From Nocardioides oceani (GTDB lineage: Bacteria; Actinomycetota; Actinomycetes; Propionibacteriales; Nocardioidaceae), in the NCBI RefSeq assembly GCF_030412965.1, contig NZ_JAUHJQ010000015.1:1-41031 (forward strand): a stretch of DNA of 41,031 nt, given 5' to 3'. The notes under the pieces are model-generated. The model saw only the letters and a program-made list of their open reading frames with translations, did no database searches and was not told where the DNA came from. Positions 21,660 through 27,853 of this stretch are shown piece after piece; within the stretch, counting starts at the first letter, position 1; each line of letters opens with the position of its first letter. Made by a program: the position numbers and the translations under genes.

Positions 21660-22262
21660 GTGCGGGAGGAGGAGCGGCCCTGGTCGCCGATGACGCCCGA
21701 CGAGGTGGCCACGGCGCTGGCCGGCGTCCCGTGGCAGTGGTGGCTCGCCGGCGGCTGGGCCCTCGACCTCCACCTGGGCCGACAGACCCGCCACCACGAG
21801 GACGTCGACGTCGTCGTCCTCCGCGACGACCCCGGTGACGTCCAGCAGCACCTGGCCGGGTGGACCCTGATGGCAGCGGACCCGCCGGGACGACTGCGGA
21901 CCTGGATCGAGGAGGAGCACCTGCCCGCGCACGTGCACGACGTGTGGTGCCGCCCGGCCGGCGCGGAGGCCTGGGCGCTCCAGCTGATGGTCGTCGACCG
22001 GGTGGGCGACCGGTGGGTCTACCGGCGCGACCGCCGGGTCGGCCGACCCCTGACGCAGCTGCGCGGACCCGCGTCGACGCCACGACTGCCGGTGCTCGCG
22101 CCGGAGGTGCAGCTGCTGCACAAGAGCAAGGCCCCGCGCCGCCCCAAGGACGAGGCCGACTTCGTGACGCTGCTCCCCTCCCTCGACGCCTCGCGGCGCG
22201 GGTGGCTCCGCGAGGCGCTCCTCGTCGTGGACCCGGACCATCCGTGGACGGCCCGGCTCTGA
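21660..22262 (+). CDS. Nucleotidyltransferase-fold protein (aminoglycoside adenylyltransferase-like)
   Basis: This 200-residue protein carries WWLAGGWALDLHLGRQTRHHEDVDVVVLRDD, the GG-W...D-D pattern of the ANT(2'')/LnuA-type nucleotidyltransferase superfamily with two metal-binding Asp. LQLLHKSKAPRRPKDEADF is the later conserved Lys-rich helix. Many chromosomal homologues have no known resistance role, so I do not claim one. The start is GTG at 21660; ATG at 21690 (MTPDEV) is possible, and neither has a clear ribosome site. It converges with the MarR gene 15 bases later. Confidence 0.75.
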   Translation: MREEERPWSPMTPDEVATALAGVPWQWWLAGGWALDLHLGRQTRHHEDVDVVVLRDDPGDVQQHLAGWTLMAADPPGRLRTWIEEEHLPAHVHDVWCRPAGAEAWALQLMVVDRVGDRWVYRRDRRVGRPLTQLRGPASTPRLPVLAPEVQLLHKSKAPRRPKDEADFVTLLPSLDASRRGWLREALLVVDPDHPWTARL

Positions 22263-22277
22263 CGCCCCGGTCGCGGG

Positions 22278-22787
22278 TCAGGCGGTCGGGTCCGGGCCCT
22301 CGGTCGCGAGCGTGAGCAGGCGCAGGTCCTCCGCGAGGCGCTCGAGGAGGTCCCGGTCGACGCCTCCGAAGAGATCCGCCTCGACCTCGCCGACGGCGGC
22401 CATGAGCTGATCGAGGCGCTGCCGGCCGGCATCGGTGATCTCGACGTTGACCTGCCGCCGGTCGCGGGCGTCGAAGGCACGCCGGACCATGCCGGCCTCC
22501 TCCAGCTTGGCGATGCGGTGCGTGATGGCACCCGAGGTGACCTGGGCCAGGTCCTGCAGCGCACCGACGCTGAGCGGGCCGTCCGAGCGCAGGAGGCTGG
22601 AGAGCACGGGCAGCTCCCAGAACTCGATCCCCTGGGGCGCCAGTCGGCGGCGCGCCTCCGTGTCGAGGTGGTGGGCGAGGCGGCGCAGGCGGATGTGGAC
22701 CGCCTTGGTGGTCAGGTCGACGTCCGGCGCGCGGACGCGGACGTGGTCGAGGATCGCGTCGACGCGGTCCCGGCGCTCGTCGGCCAT
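22278..22787 (-). CDS. MarR-family transcriptional regulator
   Basis: This 169-residue winged-helix dimer has LSVGALQDLAQVTSGAITHRIAKLEEAGMVRRAFDARDRRQVNVEITDAG, split here as the recognition helix followed by the DxRxxR wing. The dimerisation helices at both ends are present. ATG 22787 has AAAGGAGA four to five bases upstream, which sets the start. It is divergent from a drug-type MFS transporter across a 74-bp gap with a dyad, the usual layout for a ligand-released repressor of its neighbour. Confidence 0.92.
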   Translation of the reverse strand: MADERRDRVDAILDHVRVRAPDVDLTTKAVHIRLRRLAHHLDTEARRRLAPQGIEFWELPVLSSLLRSDGPLSVGALQDLAQVTSGAITHRIAKLEEAGMVRRAFDARDRRQVNVEITDAGRQRLDQLMAAVGEVEADLFGGVDRDLLERLAEDLRLLTLATEGPDPTA

Positions 22788-22861
22788 CGGTCTCCTTTGG
22801 CGAAGTTGTCTCAATGGTGCGACTATCTCAGCACCAAGTCAACCGGAGGTCCTGCACACTC
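22788..22861. promoter_or_regulatory. Divergent MarR/MFS promoter region
   Basis: TGGTGC (22815-22820) and GCACCA (22831-22836) are inverted arms around GACTATCTCA. TTGTCTCAAT and CTATCTCAGC form an imperfect direct repeat across the same segment. GGAGG (22845-22849) precedes the MFS ATG by 12 bases, and AAAGGAGA serves the MarR gene on the other strand. The dyad is a plausible MarR operator. Confidence 0.5.
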
Positions 22862-24322
22862 ATGTCGTCACCCACCCCGTCCGCGCCCGCTCCGGCCGCT
22901 CCCCCGGTCGGCCACCCGGACCACCCGGACCACGCCGCTCACGCGAGGGCGACCATCGCCCTGGCGATCGTCGGCATCTTCGTGACCTACGTGCCCATCA
23001 CCGCCGTCAGCGTCGCGCTCACCACCATCGGCACCGACACCGGCGCCTCGACCGCGGGTCTGCAGTGGGTCTCGGACGCCTACGTCATCCCGATGGCGGC
23101 GGCCGTGCTCTCCGCCGGCGTCTTCGGCGACATCCTGGGCCGGCGCCGGGTCTTCCTCTCCGGCCTCCTGCTCACCGTCCTGGGCGGCGTCACCGCCGGC
23201 CTGGGCTCCGCGCTCCTCGACGAGCACCCCCTGCGCCTGGTGTGGGCCGGCCAGGCGGTCGCCGGGCTCGGCGCGGGCCTGCTGATCCCGACCACCCTGG
23301 CCCTCATCGCCCAGGCGGTGCCGGACCTCCGCGCTCGCGGGAAGTTCATCGGCTTCTGGTCGATGGGCCTGATGGCCGGTCTGGCGCTCGGCCCGATCTT
23401 CTCCGGCACCGTGCTCGAGGTCGCCGCGTGGCACTGGATCTACGCGCCGTCGACCACCCTCGCGGTCGTCGCGACCCTGGTCGCCCTGCGCCTCCTCCCC
23501 GAGTCCGTCCCGGTGGAGGGCCGCCGGCTCGACTGGTCCGGCCAGGTCACGGCCACCATCGCCATCGCCTTCTCGATCTTCGGCATCATCGAGGGCGGCG
23601 AGCAGGGCTGGACGTCGTGGCAGGCGCTCCTCGGCCTCGGCGTCGGCGCCGCCTCCGTCCTGGCGTTCCTGGTCATCGAGCACCGCAGCGCCGCTCCGCT
23701 GATGGACCTCGGCATCTTCCGGTCGCCGGCCTTCTCCGCGTCCGGCTTCGCCGGCGTGATCGCGATGTTCTCGATCGTCGGCGGGATGTTCCTGCTCAGC
23801 CTCTTCCTGGGCTTCGTGCAGGGTCTCGGCGCGCTCGACATCGCGCTGCGGCTGCTCTTCGCCACCGGCCTCGGCGTCGCCGTCGGTCCTCTGGCGGCCA
23901 GGCTCATGCAGCGGCTCAAGGCGCTCCACGTCCTGGCCCTCGGCCTGGTCGTCGGCGCCACCGGCCTGTACTCCCTGACCTTCATCACCGCGGAGACGGG
24001 CGTGTGGGACCTCGGGTGGCGGCTGGCGATCTTCGGGCTCGGCAACACCACGATGATGACCGCGGTGACCACCGCGGCGATCAACTCCGCGCCGCTCCGG
24101 ATGGCCGGGATGGCCGCCGCGACCAACACCGTCCTGCGCCAGTACGGCGCCGCGCTCGGGCCCGCCATCCTGGGCGTGGTCTTCAGCCACGAGCTCGCCG
24201 GCGGCGCGACGCCCGAGGACGCCTTCGCGGCCGCGCTGGTCACCAACGTCGCCCTGCTGCTCGTGGCAGCCGTCGTCTGCCTAGTCGCCGGACGCCGCGA
24301 GGTGCACCCCGGCTCGCGCTGA
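22862..24322 (+). CDS. MFS drug:H+ antiporter, 14-helix type (DHA2)
   Basis: This 486-residue transporter is of the EmrB/QacA class. Motif A is GVFGDILGRRRVFLSG between helices 2 and 3. LQWVSDAYVIPMAAAVLSAG is the typical helix 1-2 region, and motif C-like GLGAGLLIPTTLALIA and LMAGLALGPIFSG follow. About fourteen hydrophobic segments are seen. The N-terminus is unusual in being Pro/Ala-rich with a His-rich stretch (HPDHPDHAAHAR), which could bind metal or be just linker. The adjacent divergent MarR regulator suggests inducible efflux of a toxic compound; the substrate is unknown. Confidence 0.9.
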   Translation: MSSPTPSAPAPAAPPVGHPDHPDHAAHARATIALAIVGIFVTYVPITAVSVALTTIGTDTGASTAGLQWVSDAYVIPMAAAVLSAGVFGDILGRRRVFLSGLLLTVLGGVTAGLGSALLDEHPLRLVWAGQAVAGLGAGLLIPTTLALIAQAVPDLRARGKFIGFWSMGLMAGLALGPIFSGTVLEVAAWHWIYAPSTTLAVVATLVALRLLPESVPVEGRRLDWSGQVTATIAIAFSIFGIIEGGEQGWTSWQALLGLGVGAASVLAFLVIEHRSAAPLMDLGIFRSPAFSASGFAGVIAMFSIVGGMFLLSLFLGFVQGLGALDIALRLLFATGLGVAVGPLAARLMQRLKALHVLALGLVVGATGLYSLTFITAETGVWDLGWRLAIFGLGNTTMMTAVTTAAINSAPLRMAGMAAATNTVLRQYGAALGPAILGVVFSHELAGGATPEDAFAAALVTNVALLLVAAVVCLVAGRREVHPGSR

Positions 24323-24342
24323 GCCGCAGGCCTCCCGAGCGC

Positions 24343-24358
24343 CTGAGCCCCGGCTCAG
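24343..24358. terminator. Bidirectional hairpin between convergent MFS and kinase genes
   Basis: CTGAGCC, CC and GGCTCAG form a 7-bp dyad that overlaps the stop codon of the minus-strand kinase gene. It lies 20 bases after the MFS stop and could end both transcripts. Weak support, as there is no T tract and the loop is very short. Confidence 0.35.
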
Positions 24359-25272
24359 TCGCCCCTGGTCGCCGCCTGCACCATCGCGACACGATCGGCG
24401 CAGCGCTGCGGCATCGTGGCCCCGTAGTAGGGGAAGGTCACCAGGCCGATGAGCACGGCCCAGCCCCGGGAGACCGTCCAGGTGGCGTCGTCGACGTCGA
24501 GGGCCCGCCGGAAGACCGCGCGGCCCTCGGCGTCGAGCACCTCCCACGCCACGACCAGGTCCACCGTCGGGTCCCCCACACCCAGGCCGCCGAGGTCGAG
24601 GACGGCGGAGAGCCGGCCGGCCCGGTCCACCAGCAGGTTCTCGGCCACGAGGTCGCCGTGGTACCAGCCCACCGACGGCTCGACGGTCTCCTCGGCCGCG
24701 ACCGCGAGGTCCCACACCCGCAGGGCCGCTCGGAGGTCGAGCGGGAGCCCGAGACCCGCGCACGCGGTCGCCGACATGCGGACGTCGGCGTCGAGGGCCG
24801 CCAGCGGGCCACCGCGGTACCAGCTCAGGGAGGCGTCGGTCGCGACCCCGGCGGGCACCACCATCGCCCGCAGGTGGGCGACGAGATCCGCGAGGTCGCG
24901 CGCCAGCCGCACCGACGCGGCACCGGAGACGGGCGGCCGCGGGACCGCACCGGGCAGCCAGGACGTGACCGACCAGCGCTCGGGGTAGCCGAGCGCCGGC
25001 TCGCCGACGCCCACGACCTCCGGCACCGCGACGGGCAGCCGCCCGGCGACGTACGGCAGCCAGCGCGCCTCCTTGGTGATGCTCGCTCCCCCGCCTGGCT
25101 GGCGCGGCAGGCGGACGACCAGGTCGCGCCCCAGGCGGAACATCGTGTTCGACGACCCCGACGTCGCGACCGGCACCAGCTCCCGGCCCGCGAGCGCGGG
25201 GAAGGCGTCGGCGACCAGCCGCTGGACGAGGTCGACGTCGACGGCCAGCTCGTCGTCGTGGAGGCGCCGCAC
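24355..25272 (-). CDS. Aminoglycoside phosphotransferase (APH)-fold kinase
   Basis: This 305-residue protein has a kinase-like N-lobe (VPVATSGSSNTMFRLGRDLVVRLPR, with Arg or Lys after VV/VR for ATP). The catalytic loop is WYHGDLVAENLLV, followed by the metal-binding AVLDLGGLGVGDPTVDLV. In actinomycetes such proteins phosphorylate aminoglycosides, macrolides or, more often, unknown small molecules. The HGD Asp and the later Asp are both intact, so it should be active. The start is GTG 25272, chosen because homologous sequence begins there; the frame stays open further upstream into the ltp2 terminator. Confidence 0.82.
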   Translation of the reverse strand: MRRLHDDELAVDVDLVQRLVADAFPALAGRELVPVATSGSSNTMFRLGRDLVVRLPRQPGGGASITKEARWLPYVAGRLPVAVPEVVGVGEPALGYPERWSVTSWLPGAVPRPPVSGAASVRLARDLADLVAHLRAMVVPAGVATDASLSWYRGGPLAALDADVRMSATACAGLGLPLDLRAALRVWDLAVAAEETVEPSVGWYHGDLVAENLLVDRAGRLSAVLDLGGLGVGDPTVDLVVAWEVLDAEGRAVFRRALDVDDATWTVSRGWAVLIGLVTFPYYGATMPQRCADRVAMVQAATRGD

Positions 25273-25319
25273 GCCGTCATCCTCGGCGGGCGGCCGAGGT
25301 GCGGGCCACCGGATTACCC

Positions 25320-25350
25320 ACCGACGTACCGACCTCGTCGGCACGTCGGT
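25320..25350 (-). terminator. Terminator after the steroid side-chain operon
   Basis: ACCGACGTACCGA (25320-25332) and TCGGCACGTCGGT (25338-25350) pair over 13 bases with one mismatch and a CCTCG loop. It lies nine bases beyond the ltp2 stop on the minus strand and separates the operon from the APH-like gene. Confidence 0.75.
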
Positions 25351-25358
25351 AGGCCGGG

Positions 25359-26525
25359 TCAGGCCGAGAGCACCAGTCCGCTGGTGGGCACGCCGGTGCC
25401 GGCGGTGACGAGCACGTGCTCGGCGCCGTCGACCTGGTTGACCGAGGTGCCGCGCAGCTGGCGGACGCCCTCGGCGATGCCGTTCATGCCGTGGATGTAG
25501 GCCTCGCCGAGCTGGCCGCCGTGGGTGTTGACCGGCAGCCGGCCGCCGATCTCGATCGCCCCGTCGGCCACGAAGCCCGGCGCCTCGCCACGGCCGCAGA
25601 ACCCGAGCTCCTCGAGCTGCATGAGGACGTACGGCGTGAAGTGGTCGTAGAGGACCGCCACCGGCATGTCGTCGGGCCGCAGGCCGGACTGGCGCCACAG
25701 CTCCCGGCCGACGACGCCCATCTCGGGGATGCCGATGTCGTCGCGGTAGTAGGAGGTCATCACGAACTGGTCCCTGCCGCTCCCCTGCGCCGCCGCGGCG
25801 ACGTACGCCGGCCGCTGCGGCAGGTCGCGGGCGCGCTCGGCGGAGACCACCACGAGGGCGACCGCACCGTCGGACTCCTGGCAGCAGTCGAGCAGGTGGA
25901 GCGGGTCGGCGATCATCCGGGAGGCCTGGTGGTCCTCGAGGGTGATCGGCCGCTCGAAGAAAAAGGCGTGCGGGTTGGTCGCGGCGTGCCGCCGGTCGGC
26001 GACGGCGACGCGGCCGAAGTCCTCGGACGTCGCGCCGTACTCGTGCATGTAGCGCCGGGCCTGCATCGCCACGGTGGCCGCGGGCGTGCCGAGGCCCATG
26101 GGGTAGGTCCAGGCGTTGTCGAGGCCATTGGTGTTGACCTGGGTGGCGGCGGCGACCGAGACCTGGCCGAAGCGGCTGCCGGAGCGCTCGTTGAAGCCGC
26201 GGTAGCAGACCACCACGTCGGCGACCCCGGTCGCGACCGCCATCGCCGCCTGCTGCACCGTCGCGCAGGCCGCGCCGCCGCCGTAGTTGATCCGGGAGAA
26301 GAACCGCAGCTCGGGCACCCCCAGCTCGCGGGCGACCGCGATCTCCGAGGAGGTGTCCATCGTGAACGTCGTCAGGCCGTCGACGTCGGCCGGCGTGAGC
26401 CCGCAGTCGGCGAGCGCCGCGAGGACCGCCTCGACCGACAGCTGCAGCTCCGAGCGGCCGGACTCCTTGGAGAACTCGGTCGCCCCGATGCCGACGATCG
26501 CCGCCTCGCGCGAGAAGCCCGCCAT
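25359..26525 (-). CDS. ltp2: Steroid side-chain retro-aldolase, thiolase-like
   Basis: This 388-residue lipid-transfer-protein/thiolase-fold protein is close to M. tuberculosis Ltp2 (Rv3540c, 386 residues). Ltp2 with the DUF35 domain of ChsH2 cleaves 17-hydroxy-3-oxo-4-pregnene-20-carboxyl-CoA to androstenedione and propionyl-CoA. Visible stretches are AAIVGIGATEFSKESGR at the N-terminus, GGGAACATVQQAAMAVATG, and NTHGGQLGEAYIHGMNG near the C-terminus. It is the last gene of the operon. Its ATG overlaps the chsH1 stop by one base (TGATG). A plain thiolase function is less likely given the operon. The partner DUF35 domain is encoded two genes upstream. Confidence 0.92.
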   Translation of the reverse strand: MAGFSREAAIVGIGATEFSKESGRSELQLSVEAVLAALADCGLTPADVDGLTTFTMDTSSEIAVARELGVPELRFFSRINYGGGAACATVQQAAMAVATGVADVVVCYRGFNERSGSRFGQVSVAAATQVNTNGLDNAWTYPMGLGTPAATVAMQARRYMHEYGATSEDFGRVAVADRRHAATNPHAFFFERPITLEDHQASRMIADPLHLLDCCQESDGAVALVVVSAERARDLPQRPAYVAAAAQGSGRDQFVMTSYYRDDIGIPEMGVVGRELWRQSGLRPDDMPVAVLYDHFTPYVLMQLEELGFCGRGEAPGFVADGAIEIGGRLPVNTHGGQLGEAYIHGMNGIAEGVRQLRGTSVNQVDGAEHVLVTAGTGVPTSGLVLSA

Positions 26526-26926
26526 CAGACGGCCACCTTCACGGTGCCGATGACGTGGTCGCCGAGCGAGACCGACCCGGTCACGGTCAGCGTGGCGAGA
26601 CCGTCCTCGACCGACGCGACGGAGCCCGTGAAGGTGAGGGTGTCGTAGGGGTAGGCCGGGGCACCGAGGCGGATCGCGATCCCCTGCACCTCCGTGTCCC
26701 AGTGCCCCGTCACCTCGTGGGCCCAGTCGGTGACGTACCGCTCGACGAGCGCGGTCGAGGTCAGGATGTTGACGAAGATGTCCTTCGACCCGGCCGCCTG
26801 GGCGATGTCGCGGTCGTGGTGGACGTCCTGGAAGTCGCGGGTCGAGATCGCGGTGCTCACCACGAGGGTGGGCGTGATCGGCAGCTCCCAGGTCGGGATG
26901 CGGTCACCGGCGGTGATCGTGGTCAT
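26525..26926 (-). CDS. chsH1: Steroid enoyl-CoA hydratase subunit, MaoC-like
   Basis: This 133-residue single hot-dog protein has RDFQDVHHDRDIA with Asp31 and His36 five apart, the same spacing as the catalytic Asp29 and His34 of M. tuberculosis ChsH1. The ChsH1/ChsH2 heterotetramer hydrates 3-oxo-4,17-pregnadiene-20-carboxyl-CoA, the step before Ltp2. One base separates its ATG from the stop of the DUF35 gene. It has the catalytic residues that its partner hot-dog protein (27335-27853) seems to lack, as in the mycobacterial pair. Confidence 0.92.
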   Translation of the reverse strand: MTTITAGDRIPTWELPITPTLVVSTAISTRDFQDVHHDRDIAQAAGSKDIFVNILTSTALVERYVTDWAHEVTGHWDTEVQGIAIRLGAPAYPYDTLTFTGSVASVEDGLATLTVTGSVSLGDHVIGTVKVAV

Positions 26927-26927
26927 G

Positions 26928-27338
26928 TCAGGCCTTCCGCCAGCTCGGGAGGGTCAGGTCGTCGTCGATGCGGTGGAAGTCGACGCGCAGGCGCATGCCG
27001 ATCTCGATCTCCTCGGCGCCCACGTCCGCGACCTCGCCGACCATCCGGACGCCCTCGTCGAGGTCGATGAGCGCGATGACGATCGGCAGCTCCTTGCCGG
27101 GCACGGGCGGGTGCCGGTGGACGACGTAGGAGAAGACGGTGCCGGTGCCGACGGCGACGACGTGCCCCTGGTCGAAGGAGTGGCACCGCGGGCAGGACGG
27201 GCCGGGCGGGAACCGCAGCGCGCCGCAGCCGCGGCACTCCTGGACGCGCAGCTCCCCCGCGGCGGTGCCCTCCCAGAAGAACGCGCTGTCGCGGCCGACC
27301 ATCGGCCGGATGACGGCGGCACCCCCGGCCGCGCTCAC
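26928..27338 (-). CDS. DUF35 zinc-ribbon/OB-fold protein, equivalent to the C-terminal domain of ChsH2
   Basis: This 136-residue protein has a rubredoxin-like zinc ribbon with Cys35, Cys38, Cys49 and Cys52 (ECRGCGALRFPPGPSCPRC). An OB fold follows (TVFSYVVHRHPP, IVIALIDLDEGVRMVGEV). In M. tuberculosis this is the C-terminal half of ChsH2 (Rv3542c, 311 residues), where it binds and activates Ltp2. Here it is a separate gene. The start is GTG 27338; GTGA overlaps the stop of the upstream hot-dog gene, so the two halves are translated in coupling. I infer that it bridges the hydratase and Ltp2 as the fused domain does, or acts with Ltp2 alone. Confidence 0.9.
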   Translation of the reverse strand: MSAAGGAAVIRPMVGRDSAFFWEGTAAGELRVQECRGCGALRFPPGPSCPRCHSFDQGHVVAVGTGTVFSYVVHRHPPVPGKELPIVIALIDLDEGVRMVGEVADVGAEEIEIGMRLRVDFHRIDDDLTLPSWRKA

Positions 27339-27853
27339 GACGCCGCCCCCTTCGGGACGAACTTCAGCACCCGGAACAGCATGGTGGCGACGACCTCGTC
27401 CTGGCCGTCCGGCCCGTCGACGTACCAGGTGTTGCGCGAGGTGACGAAGTAGCCCTCGCCCATGGCCGTCCGCTTGGGGCCGACGACGGAGTCCAGGGCG
27501 GTGGTGACGCGCACCTGCTCGCCGACCCGCAACGTACGGCGGTACTCCTGCTCGCAGTTCGTCCCGAGGACGGCGGTGAAGCCCTCGTCGGTGAGCACCT
27601 TCATCATCCCGTGCAGCGGGTCGTCCGCCGGCGGCCTGCCGCCGAGGCCGTACATCGTCCAGACCTGCGCCATCGACGGCGGCGCCTCACCGGCCTGCCA
27701 GCGCGGGTTGGTGTTGCCCATCGCCTCGAGCCAGTTGTTGATCGTCGGCTGGTTGACCGGGTCGCGCGCCCCGCGCTCGGCCGCCTCGCCGAGCGCCTTG
27801 ATCCGCTCGGCCTCGGCCATGATCCGGTCGTGCGCCGCCTCGCCCCCGCTCAT
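27335..27853 (-). CDS. Hot-dog hydratase subunit, equivalent to the N-terminal domain of ChsH2
   Basis: This 172-residue protein starts with a helical arm (EAAHDRIMAEAERIKALGEA). The hot-dog segment NQPTINNWLEAMGNTNPRWQ, then APPSMAQVWTMYGLGG and MGEGYFVTSRNTWYV, matches the non-catalytic MaoC half of M. tuberculosis ChsH2. With ChsH1 it should form the hydratase of the propionyl side-chain cycle. The protein ends at KFVPKGAAS, where the mycobacterial protein continues into DUF35. ATG 27853 overlaps the chsE stop as ATGA, and its own stop overlaps the DUF35 gene start. Only this reading makes the operon colinear. Confidence 0.9.
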   Translation of the reverse strand: MSGGEAAHDRIMAEAERIKALGEAAERGARDPVNQPTINNWLEAMGNTNPRWQAGEAPPSMAQVWTMYGLGGRPPADDPLHGMMKVLTDEGFTAVLGTNCEQEYRRTLRVGEQVRVTTALDSVVGPKRTAMGEGYFVTSRNTWYVDGPDGQDEVVATMLFRVLKFVPKGAAS

